A stretch of 26,727 bases of DNA, taken from contig CALAMB010000434.1 in assembly GCA_937925645.1 (NCBI GenBank), forward strand, positions 1-26,727, given 5' to 3'. Made by a program: the position numbers and the translations under genes. Positions 19,255 through 26,727 of the stretch are shown here, piece by piece. The stretch is from an uncultured Acidobacteriota bacterium. GTDB taxonomy: Bacteria > Acidobacteriota > JAAYUB01. The notes below the pieces were generated by a model. That model was given only the letters and a program-made list of their open reading frames with translations. It was not told the origin of the DNA and did no database searches. Every line of letters begins with the position of its first letter. Positions within the stretch are counted from its first letter, which is position 1.

Positions 19255-19709
19255 ATCAGGGCAGAGGTGGAATAGCCCGGGGCGAAAGGCAGGGAGCGGA
19301 CCGTGCCGCCGCCGGCCTCCACGTCCTCGCGCCCGACGATGCGGTCGGGGGTCCAGTCGCCGCCCTTGACCAGCACGTCCGGCTTCAGCGTGCGGATGAC
19401 GGCCAGCGGGGTGTCGTCGTCGAAAATCGTGACAAAGCTCACCATCTCGAGGGCGGCGAGGATCTCGGCCCGATCCGCCTCGGTCTGGATGGGCCGGGCC
19501 GCGCCCTTGAGCCGGTGGACGGAGGCGTCGCTGTTGACGGCGACCACCAGTGTGTCGCCCAGGGCGGCCGCCTCGCGGAGGTAGCGGATGTGACCGGGGT
19601 GCAGGAGGTCGAAGCAGCCGTTGGTGAGCACCACCCGCCGGCCGCCGGCCTGGAGTTCGGCCAGGATCGCCCGCAGGGCCTCAACGCTGTGGATCTTGCT
19701 CCGGGGCAC
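19218..19709 (-). CDS. rfaE2: D-glycero-beta-D-manno-heptose-1-phosphate adenylyltransferase
   Basis: This enzyme activates heptose-1-phosphate with ATP to ADP-heptose for the LPS inner core. The 163-residue product has the nucleotidyltransferase HxGH site in [17 protein letters not shown], followed by [11 protein letters not shown], the [11 protein letters not shown] stretch and the GYSTSALI end motif. All are typical of the C-terminal half of HldE. It is a stand-alone adenylyltransferase; the kinase half is not fused or adjacent. I chose GTG at 19709, which has GGAG six bases upstream; a TTG at 19721 would add four residues. The 5' end overlaps the TonB-C gene, and an inverted repeat covers the 3' end. 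Confidence 0.93.
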   Translation of the reverse strand: MPRSKIHSVEALRAILAELQAGGRRVVLTNGCFDLLHPGHIRYLREAAALGDTLVVAVNSDASVHRLKGAARPIQTEADRAEILAALEMVSFVTIFDDDTPLAVIRTLKPDVLVKGGDWTPDRIVGREDVEAGGGTVRSLPFAPGYSTSALIRRITGGDPAAS

Positions 19710-20574
19710 GGGTGTCTCCAAATTGAAGGGTGAACCGGATCTCCGTGGGGACCACCTCGCCGTTGTAGGTGGCGGGCAGGAATTTCCACGAATTGCGGAT
19801 GGTCTCGCGGACCCGCTCCCCCATCCCGTGGGGCGGATCGGGCGAAAGCCGGATCTCGGACACGTTGCCCGACGGATCCATCCGGGCGATCGCCTCGACG
19901 ATCCCCGCGAAGCCGGCGGCGGCGGCGGCTGGAGTCGGTCGAGGCTGCGGCCGAAAGATGATCCGGGGCGGGTTGATGCCGTCGGCGGTGAGGCAGTCGT
20001 CGTGGAGATCCCGGATGGCGTCGCCTTCCTCGTAAGGGATATAGACGCCCAAGTCGGGAATCTGGCGCTGCTGAAACATCTTCGGGACGTTGGCCGCGGT
20101 CAGGTCCAGTTCGGCGAGCCGGGCCATGAGCGACTCGAACCGCTCCGGCGTCAGCGCGGCCAGCTCCAGGTAACGGCCGCTCCAGCTCAGGTAGACCTTG
20201 ACCAGGTCTTGCTCGAACCGGAACGCGCCGAGGATGTCGGAACCCATGGCGGTGCGCGGCGGGATCATGCGGAACGCCGAGTACACCGTGACGTTGCCCG
20301 GCTTGATTTCCGTGAACACCTGGCCCACGACTGTCAGGCCGTTGCGCTTGATGCCCACCAGGTGGTGGGGCTCCAGGGCGAACGCGGCGTCGGTAAAGTT
20401 GATCACGTTGATGATGGCCAGGGTGTCGCTCTTGAACTCCAGCGTGACCACCCGGGAGGGGTCGGTGTAGGCGAACGCCGACTGGGCGCGGACGGCGCCC
20501 GCCAGACCGAACACGCACAGGACGGCTGTCAGCCCGACGCTAACGGCCGGGATCTTTCGCGGGTGCGTCCGCAT
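19681..20574 (-). CDS. Secreted protein with C-terminal TonB-like domain
   Basis: The 297-residue product has a signal peptide (hydrophobic core about residues 10-27, cleavage near VRAQS). Residues 30 to about 200 form a region I do not recognise. A short Pro/Ala linker ([13 protein letters not shown]) leads to a TonB-C-like domain at about 222-288. Its hallmarks are a strand with a [11 protein letters not shown] turn, a helix leading into [21 protein letters not shown], and a final hydrophobic strand. There is no N-terminal TonB anchor or long Pro-rich spacer, so a TonB energy-transducing role is doubtful. Such domains also occur alone in periplasmic proteins. It overlaps the genes on both sides, behind a GAGGAGG site, and so is translationally tied to the M1-like gene and rfaE2. 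Function unknown. Confidence 0.7.
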   Translation of the reverse strand: MRTHPRKIPAVSVGLTAVLCVFGLAGAVRAQSAFAYTDPSRVVTLEFKSDTLAIINVINFTDAAFALEPHHLVGIKRNGLTVVGQVFTEIKPGNVTVYSAFRMIPPRTAMGSDILGAFRFEQDLVKVYLSWSGRYLELAALTPERFESLMARLAELDLTAANVPKMFQQRQIPDLGVYIPYEEGDAIRDLHDDCLTADGINPPRIIFRPQPRPTPAAAAAGFAGIVEAIARMDPSGNVSEIRLSPDPPHGMGERVRETIRNSWKFLPATYNGEVVPTEIRFTLQFGDTRAPEQDPQR

Positions 20575-22627
20575 CGGTCTTGTCCTCCTCGGGTTGTTTC
20601 GGCTCGGGTGACGCGGCGTCCGGCTGCCCCGGCAGGTAGGTTTTCGCGCGGGTGAACGGCTGGCTGAGGTACTTGGTGGCTTCGGTGACGGCGCCGCGGG
20701 AGTCGTCGTTGGTGTTGACGGCCTTGTTGTACTCGGCGACGGCCCGCTGGCGCTGCCCGAGCACGTCGAACACCTTGCCCATGTACATGTAGCAAAGGGC
20801 CACCACCCATGGTGGCTGCTGGTCGCCGTTGAGCGCCTCGCGGAAGGTGTTCTGGGCGGTGTTGTAGTTGAACTGTTCGTAGAAGATCAGGGCCAGCTTG
20901 AACAGCGCGAGAGAGTTGCGGGGCTGCCGCTCGAGGACGCGCTTGTACTCGTCGGTGGCCGACGGAAAGTCGCCAAGCTCGAAGTGCTCGTCGCCCCGGA
21001 CAATGTGGACCTGGATTTCCAGTTCCTCCGATTTGCGCAGGATCCGGAAGTTCGGGTCGACGACGAGCTGGGTGGGCCGGGTTTCGGTTTCGATGTTGAG
21101 CCGGGTGCTCTCTCCCTTGACCTCGATCACCTTCAGCTCGTCCTGGCCCTTGGTGACGAACATGAGTTCCAGGGGGATCTGGAACGCGGTCAGCGTCTGG
21201 TTCACCTTGCCCACCGTCTGGAAGCCGCCCTTGGCGAGGCGGTACACGATGTACTCCACCGTGAATTCCGGCAGGTCGATGGTGTTGATCCACTGGTTGA
21301 AGAACCAGGTGTAATCGGCGCCGGTCACCTGCCGGGTGATCTCTGCGACGAGCCGGGTGCTGAGCGGCTCGAGCGACCCCCGCTGCCAGACAGTCGCGAG
21401 CAACGTCTCGAATTTCTCCCGGCCGACGAGCGTCCGCAGCATATGGAACACCCACGCCGACTTGGCCACCACCACCGAGTCGTACTTTTCCGAACCGACG
21501 CCCAGGTGCACGCCCCGGGCGATGGGTTCCGCGTCCTGGTACTTGAGGGCGTCCACCGCCAGCAGGCGCATGGTGGCGTCGAACGCCTCCGCGCCCTTGA
21601 CGTCCTCGAAGAACAGGGCGGCGGCGTACTGGGACAATCCCTCCAGGATCCAGATGTCCTCGGGTGCGGCGACCCGCAGGGGCAGCAGCCACTTCTGGTA
21701 GGCGAACTTGCGGATGATCTGCCGGTTTTCGGGATTCTTGCTGGTGAACTCCCGAGTAGTGAGAAACACGGAGTCCAGCATGCCGAACTGCGCCTGGAAG
21801 TTGTCAGACACCTCGACGATGCGCAGCGGCTCCTGAGCCGGCTTCCAGTTCCAGCGGTGGCGCAGGTGCTTGACGATCTCGGCGTAGCGTTGGGCGCTGC
21901 CGGCCTGCTCCGGGAACTCCGTCAGGAACCACGTCTGGAGCGTCAGGCCGTCGAAGGTGTAGTCCTGCACCTGGTACCGGCCGGCGACCAGCGTGGGCGC
22001 CAGGATGTCCTGAGCGGACTTGAAAATGTAGGTTTTGGCCAGGCCCGTGTCAACGATCTCCGCGGAGAGGCCGGCGGTGAACGGCCGCAGCCCCGTGGGC
22101 AGCGTCACCTGCAGCTCATAGGCCGAACGGTCCATGGGATCGGTGTTGCGGGGGAACCACATGGACGCGGCCGGCAGCTCCACCATGTCCGGGCTGATGT
22201 AGGCATACAGGGGGTTGCCGAGCTGCTTGAAGAAGTCGAAATCCAGGCGGCTGAACAGGCCGTTGTACTCCAAGTGGATAGTCATCTCCGTGCCGGCCTC
22301 CCGGGGCCGGATCAGGTTGATCATGACCTCGAACTTGTCCGTGTCGTCCTGGATGAACCGGAGTGGCTCGCCGCTGTCATCCTCGACGTGGGTCACCACC
22401 AGGTTGCCGTTCAGGCGGAAGGCGATATAGTTGGTCCGGTCGAGGATCCGGATGCGCACGTCGGCGATCGCTTCCATGCGGTTGGCGGCGGGCTGGATGT
22501 CCGCCACGAGGGTCGTCTGGAGGGTATCATACCTGGGCTGTTCCGATGCGGCCGCTGCCGTGCCGGCCAGCGTCGGGATCAGCAGGAGCAGCAGCGCCAG
22601 GCGTCGGGGATATGGACTGAGGGGCAT
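20540..22627 (-). CDS. Secreted M1-aminopeptidase-like protein with lost zinc site and C-terminal TPRs
   Basis: The 695-residue product has a signal peptide (residues 1-27) and an M1-type beta-sheet N-terminal domain (about 30-230). A peptidase-like domain (about 240-440) follows, then a linking region and a TPR-like helical repeat domain near 570-655, with a charged tail. In M1 peptidases zinc is held by HExxH-x18-E. Here the matching stretch is Arg306-Lys307-x-x-Tyr310, and exactly 18 residues later comes Glu329 in ILEGLSQY. The GxMEN motif is replaced by GMLDS (282-286). It should therefore be catalytically dead; this is inferred from the motif alignment. The start at 22627 shares one base with the lpxB stop (TGATG) and has GGAGGT upstream; the reading frame upstream of it is only the shadow of lpxB. 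It may bind peptides or act as an envelope scaffold. Confidence 0.75.
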   Translation of the reverse strand: MPLSPYPRRLALLLLLIPTLAGTAAAASEQPRYDTLQTTLVADIQPAANRMEAIADVRIRILDRTNYIAFRLNGNLVVTHVEDDSGEPLRFIQDDTDKFEVMINLIRPREAGTEMTIHLEYNGLFSRLDFDFFKQLGNPLYAYISPDMVELPAASMWFPRNTDPMDRSAYELQVTLPTGLRPFTAGLSAEIVDTGLAKTYIFKSAQDILAPTLVAGRYQVQDYTFDGLTLQTWFLTEFPEQAGSAQRYAEIVKHLRHRWNWKPAQEPLRIVEVSDNFQAQFGMLDSVFLTTREFTSKNPENRQIIRKFAYQKWLLPLRVAAPEDIWILEGLSQYAAALFFEDVKGAEAFDATMRLLAVDALKYQDAEPIARGVHLGVGSEKYDSVVVAKSAWVFHMLRTLVGREKFETLLATVWQRGSLEPLSTRLVAEITRQVTGADYTWFFNQWINTIDLPEFTVEYIVYRLAKGGFQTVGKVNQTLTAFQIPLELMFVTKGQDELKVIEVKGESTRLNIETETRPTQLVVDPNFRILRKSEELEIQVHIVRGDEHFELGDFPSATDEYKRVLERQPRNSLALFKLALIFYEQFNYNTAQNTFREALNGDQQPPWVVALCYMYMGKVFDVLGQRQRAVAEYNKAVNTNDDSRGAVTEATKYLSQPFTRAKTYLPGQPDAASPEPKQPEEDKTDADAPAKDPGR

Positions 22628-23835
22628 CAGGTACCTCCGTGGGTTGCCAGGTTGCCGTCGAGCGCCCGCCGGAGCTCGGCGGCCACCTCGGCGGGGGCGT
22701 CGTGAGCGCCGAAGCCGGCGGCGATCCCGGCCAACTCCGCCTTCATCCGGGAATAGATGTCCGGATCGCGGAAAATGTTGAGAAAAGTCCGGGCCAGGTT
22801 GTCCGGATTGAGCTGGTCCTGCATCAGTTCCGGCACCACTGCGCGCCCGGCGATCAGGTTGACGATGGCGAAATGCGCGTTGCGCAGGATCAGCCGGCTC
22901 AGCCGCCACATGACGGGAGTGGTGCGGTAAACCATGACGAACGGGGTGCCCGCCAGGGCCGCCTGCAGCGTGGACGTGCCTGACTTGACGATGCCCATCC
23001 GGGCGTTGGCCAGACAGCTGATGGCGCCGCTCTCGGCCAGCACGATCCGGTCCGGGCCGAAGCCGGCCGGCGGATCGGCGAAGAACGCGGCCAGGTGCCG
23101 CTGCACCGATTCGCGGATCGTGGCTGACGGGGTGGGGACGATGAACCGGGCGCCCGGCACGGCGGCGGCGATGGCGGGCAGGGTCCGCAGGATCACCGGC
23201 AGGATGTGCTCGATCTCCGCCCGCCGGCTGCCCGGCAGCACGGCAACGGGGACGTCGTCCGCGGCCAGTCCGTGCCGCGTCGCGAACGCGGCGGGCGGCT
23301 CGATCTCGCTCAGCGTCGCCGTGAGGGGGTGGCCCACGTAGCGGACCGGCACGCGGTGCCGCCGGTACAGCGCCTCCTCGAACGGAAAGATACAGAGCAT
23401 GCGCGCCACGCTGCGGCGGATGGTGCGGATGCGCCCGGGCCGCCAGGCCCAGACGGTGGGGGAGATGTAGTACAGCACGGTCACTCCGCGTCGCTTCAGC
23501 CGGGGCGCCAGCCGCAGGTTGAAGTCGGGGAAGTCCACCAGCAGGGCGACCCGCGTCCCGCGGCGCTTGACCTCCCGCAGGCTGCGGCGGTAGAGCCGCA
23601 GGTAATGGCCCGCCAGCTTCAGGGCGTTCCACGGGCCGATGGCCGCCAGGTCGGCGACGTCGGCCAGCAGCTCCGCGCCGCGGCGGCGCATGGTGTCGCC
23701 GCCGCTGCCGTAGAATTGTACGGAGTCGGAGCCCGGCAGTTTGGCGAAAGCGTCAAGAACCTGGGCGGCGTAACCCTCGCCGGAATTTTCGCCGGTGATG
23801 ACGAGCACGGAGGATGCGGCGGACTGTCCGGTCAC
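22627..23835 (-). CDS. lpxB: Lipid-A-disaccharide synthase
   Basis: LpxB (GT19) joins UDP-2,3-diacylglucosamine and lipid X to form the lipid A disaccharide at the inner membrane. The 402-residue product has the family start (VLVITGENSGEGYAAQVLDAF in place of the usual AGExSGD), then FYGSGGDTM, AAIGPWNAL, DFPDFNLRLAPRLKRRG, YYISPTVWAWRPGRIRTI, RYVGHPL, VLPGSRRAEI, KSGTSTLQAALAGTPFVMVYRT and the closing NLIAGRAVVPELMQD. Length is normal (E. coli has 382). Translation starts at GTG (23835) behind GGGGAG. It is the first gene of the nine-gene unit, preceded by a likely promoter. Its presence makes a lipid A-containing outer membrane very likely. Confidence 0.96.
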   Translation of the reverse strand: MTGQSAASSVLVITGENSGEGYAAQVLDAFAKLPGSDSVQFYGSGGDTMRRRGAELLADVADLAAIGPWNALKLAGHYLRLYRRSLREVKRRGTRVALLVDFPDFNLRLAPRLKRRGVTVLYYISPTVWAWRPGRIRTIRRSVARMLCIFPFEEALYRRHRVPVRYVGHPLTATLSEIEPPAAFATRHGLAADDVPVAVLPGSRRAEIEHILPVILRTLPAIAAAVPGARFIVPTPSATIRESVQRHLAAFFADPPAGFGPDRIVLAESGAISCLANARMGIVKSGTSTLQAALAGTPFVMVYRTTPVMWRLSRLILRNAHFAIVNLIAGRAVVPELMQDQLNPDNLARTFLNIFRDPDIYSRMKAELAGIAAGFGAHDAPAEVAAELRRALDGNLATHGGT

Positions 23836-23889
23836 TCAGGTCTCCCCTGGCCGGTCCGGGCGGGCGGCAGCGGCAGCGCGGCCGGCCCT

Positions 23890-23918
23890 AACATAGCACG
23901 GGGGCTACGCCCAGGCAA
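23890..23918 (-). promoter_or_regulatory. Promoter for the lpxB operon
   Basis: On the minus strand TTGCCT (23913-23918) and TATGTT (23890-23895) are separated by 17 bases. TGC directly precedes the -10, giving an extended -10. Transcription would start about 50 bases before the lpxB GTG. The segment is one of the few AT-richer stretches in this part. Confidence 0.6.
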
Positions 23919-23954
23919 TTGATTTGTCGGCGATTGGGCGCGCCGCCGGGCCGC

Positions 23955-25070
<1,116 letters not shown>

Positions 25071-25183
25071 GCGCTGGCCGTCCGGTGCCGAAATCGCGGG
25101 ATCGCCCCCGCTCCGTCCTATTGGACGAGTGTGGGCGGGTGGCTGATTCAAAAAAAGCGGCCGCGGCCGGTTCGGCAATGGCG

Positions 25184-25212
25184 TTGGCGCTCCGGCGATC
25201 TTCTGCTACAAT
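25184..25212 (+). promoter_or_regulatory. Sigma70-type promoter for hemD-hemB
   Basis: TTGGCG (25184-25189) and TACAAT (25207-25212) are separated by 17 bases, and TGC precedes the -10 as an extended element. Transcription would begin near 25219. That leaves too little leader for the GTG at 25225 and supports the ATG at 25267 as the hemD start. Confidence 0.75.
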
Positions 25213-25266
25213 CGGCTGCCGGCGGTGTCCCGGTGGCGCCGCTGCGTGTTCGACGCGGGAGCGGGT

Positions 25267-26055
25267 ATGCCTTCAGCCGGCGGCCCCCTGGCGGGCCGGA
25301 CCATCGTGATCACTCGGAATAAAGTCCAGGCGACCGCCCTGCAGGCCGAGCTGGCGGCACGGGGGGCGGTGCCGCTGCTCTGTCCCGTCGTGGCCTACGG
25401 CCCGCCGGAATCGTGGACGGCGGTGGACGCGGCGCTGGCCCGGTGGGACCGGATCGAGTGGGTGGTGTTTCCGTCGGCCAACGCGGTGATCTACCTGCTG
25501 GAGCGCATGGCTGCGCGCAACCTGGGCGGGGACGCCTGGCGCGGCAAGCGGGTGGCGGCGGTGGGTGAGGCGACCGCGGCGGAACTGGCGGCGCGCGGCA
25601 TCGCCGTCGAGGCCGTGCCCAGCCGGCACACCGCCGGTGAACTGGCCCGGTTGCTGCTGGTGCGCTGTCCCCGGCCGGCGGGCGAGGCGCTCATTCCGCG
25701 CTCGTCCCGGGCGCGCGAGGAACTGGCCGAGCGGCTGGCCGCCGGCGGGTGGCCGGTGCGGGCGGTCACGGCGTACACCAACACGCCGGCCGATCCGGGA
25801 CCCGACGTCCGGGGCCGCCTCGAATCGGTTGACGCGGTGCTGTTCGCCGCACCCAGCGCCGTCGAGGGGTTCGCCGCCGTGGCGGGAGCCGACTACTTTC
25901 GCCGCCATCCCCGGATCCTGGCCGCGGCCATCGGGCCCGTCACCGCCGCGGCGCTGGCGGAGCTGGCGCCGGCGGCGCTGGTGGTGGCCGAGCCCCACAC
26001 GTCGGCGGGCCTGCTGCGATCCCTGGAAGATTTCTTTGCATCGAATCGCGGTTGA
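25267..26055 (+). CDS. hemD: Uroporphyrinogen-III synthase
   Basis: HemD closes hydroxymethylbilane into uroporphyrinogen III with inversion of ring D, the branch point to haem, sirohaem and corrins. The 262-residue product has family length and the two-lobe pattern: an opening [22 protein letters not shown], then [88 protein letters not shown] and a C-terminal [14 protein letters not shown]. The family is poorly conserved, but this order is diagnostic. The ATG at 25267 has GGGAGC upstream. hemB follows after 41 bases in the same direction. No hemA or hemC lies upstream; mnmA occupies that place. Confidence 0.93.
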   Translation: MPSAGGPLAGRTIVITRNKVQATALQAELAARGAVPLLCPVVAYGPPESWTAVDAALARWDRIEWVVFPSANAVIYLLERMAARNLGGDAWRGKRVAAVGEATAAELAARGIAVEAVPSRHTAGELARLLLVRCPRPAGEALIPRSSRAREELAERLAAGGWPVRAVTAYTNTPADPGPDVRGRLESVDAVLFAAPSAVEGFAAVAGADYFRRHPRILAAAIGPVTAAALAELAPAALVVAEPHTSAGLLRSLEDFFASNRG

Positions 26056-26096
26056 ACCGCGTCCAGCCGCGCGCACTTTATTGGAGGCAACGATCC

Positions 26097-26727
26097 ATGA
26101 GCTATGATTTTTTCCGATTCCGTCGCCTGAGACGCACCGAGACGCTGCGGCGCATGGTGCGGGAGACCGTGGTGCTCAGGGAGGACCTGATCTATCCGCT
26201 GTTCGCGGTGCCGGGCCGCGGCGTGAAAAAGGAGATCACCTCCATGCCGGGCGTGTTCCAGATGTCGGTGGACGTGCTGGCCGAAGAGTGCCGCGCCGTC
26301 AGCGATTTGGGCATTCCGGCGGTGATCCTGTTCGGCATTCCCGAAACCAAGGATGAGACCGGCTCGTCGAGTTGGGCCGCCGACGGCATCATTTCGCGGG
26401 CGGTCGCCGCGGTGAAGGCGCAGGCGCCGGACCTGGCGGTGATCACCGACGTCTGCTTCTGCGAGTACACGTCCCACGGCCACTGCGGCGTGATCCGGGA
26501 CGGCGACGTGGCTAACGATCCCACCATCGAGAACCTGGCCCTGCAGGCGCTGGCCCACGCCCGGGCGGGCGCCGACATGGTGGCCCCGTCCGACATGATG
26601 GACGGCCGGGTGCAGGTCATCCGCCGCGCCCTGGACGCCAACGGCTTCACCCATCTTCCCGTCATGGCCTATTCGGCCAAGTTCGCCTCCGGCTTCTACG
26701 GGCCGTTCCGCGAGGCGGCCGAGTCGG
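26097..26727 (+). CDS. hemB: Porphobilinogen synthase (delta-aminolevulinic acid dehydratase), partial
   Basis: HemB condenses two 5-aminolevulinate molecules into porphobilinogen. The first 210 residues are present and the gene runs off the right edge. The start ATG at 26097 has GGAGG nearby. The N-terminal arm ([22 protein letters not shown]) and [10 protein letters not shown] are typical. [14 protein letters not shown] carries the three catalytic-zinc cysteines (120, 122, 130), so this is a zinc-type rather than a magnesium-only enzyme. DMMDGRV and [17 protein letters not shown], with the first active-site lysine, follow. The second Schiff-base lysine lies beyond the window. It is co-directional with hemD and probably co-transcribed. 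Confidence 0.95.
   Translation, partial: MSYDFFRFRRLRRTETLRRMVRETVVLREDLIYPLFAVPGRGVKKEITSMPGVFQMSVDVLAEECRAVSDLGIPAVILFGIPETKDETGSSSWAADGIISRAVAAVKAQAPDLAVITDVCFCEYTSHGHCGVIRDGDVANDPTIENLALQALAHARAGADMVAPSDMMDGRVQVIRRALDANGFTHLPVMAYSAKFASGFYGPFREAAES

Noticed and set aside
22628..23632. Upstream in-frame extension of the M1-like protein through lpxB
   Set aside because: The extension is an Arg/Pro/Ala-rich shadow of lpxB; a proper signal peptide and ribosome site start at 22627. It is neither a fusion nor a frameshift.
25071..25266. Search for a small gene or riboswitch in the mnmA-hemD gap
   Set aside because: Apart from the hemD promoter I see no conserved element; short open frames there have no ribosome site. 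No clear mnmA promoter could be assigned.

Overview
The window is a GC-rich, almost gap-free stretch of bacterial chromosome. It holds 18 complete protein genes, one gene cut by the right edge, and a possible gene tail at the left edge. I see no tRNA, rRNA, CRISPR array, insertion sequence or phage gene. The host is Gram-negative and makes lipopolysaccharide: lpxB, a heptose-1-phosphate adenylyltransferase gene and a SurA-type chaperone are present. It also carries RqcH and RqcP homologues, which are best known from Firmicutes but are found more widely. High GC, the gene repertoire and a cellulose-synthase-like GT2 enzyme would suit an Acidobacteriota-like lineage. That placement is an inference; no marker here settles it.

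Layout. (1) 1-2821, plus strand: an RDD membrane protein, then an NFACT/RqcH protein. (2) 2921-4513, minus strand: a multi-span GT2 glycosyltransferase, convergent with rqcH across a strong hairpin. (3) 4648-7322, minus strand: a two-gene unit made of a secreted HExxH protein and a GIY-YIG nuclease whose middle part looks like a decayed DnaQ-type exonuclease. (4) 7503-10146, plus strand: rpsO and pnp, with a hairpin between them and a textbook terminator after pnp. (5) 10236-12260, minus strand: an RNase E/G with a long low-complexity insertion in its S1 domain. (6) 12418-23835, minus strand: nine tightly packed or overlapping genes, in transcription order lpxB, inactive M1-peptidase-like/TPR protein, TonB-C-domain protein, rfaE2, mfd, lipoprotein parvulin, SurA-like parvulin, rqcP, YhaM-like HD exoribonuclease. 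(7) 23955-25070, minus strand: mnmA. (8) 25267 to the end, plus strand: hemD and the 5' part of hemB, behind a good sigma70-type promoter.

How it fits together. Three themes recur. One is the outer envelope: lipid A, heptose activation, periplasmic folding and secreted proteins. Another is RNA turnover: PNPase, RNase E/G and a YhaM-like exonuclease lie within about 6 kb. The third is rescue of stalled machines: Mfd for RNA polymerase, RqcH and RqcP for ribosomes. No wholly new system stands out. The most unusual items are two apparent pseudo-enzymes (the M1-like protein in the lpxB operon and the exonuclease-like segment of the GIY-YIG protein) and the RNase E/G insertion. No intergenic gap exceeds 200 bases; the largest ones hold the promoters and hairpins listed.
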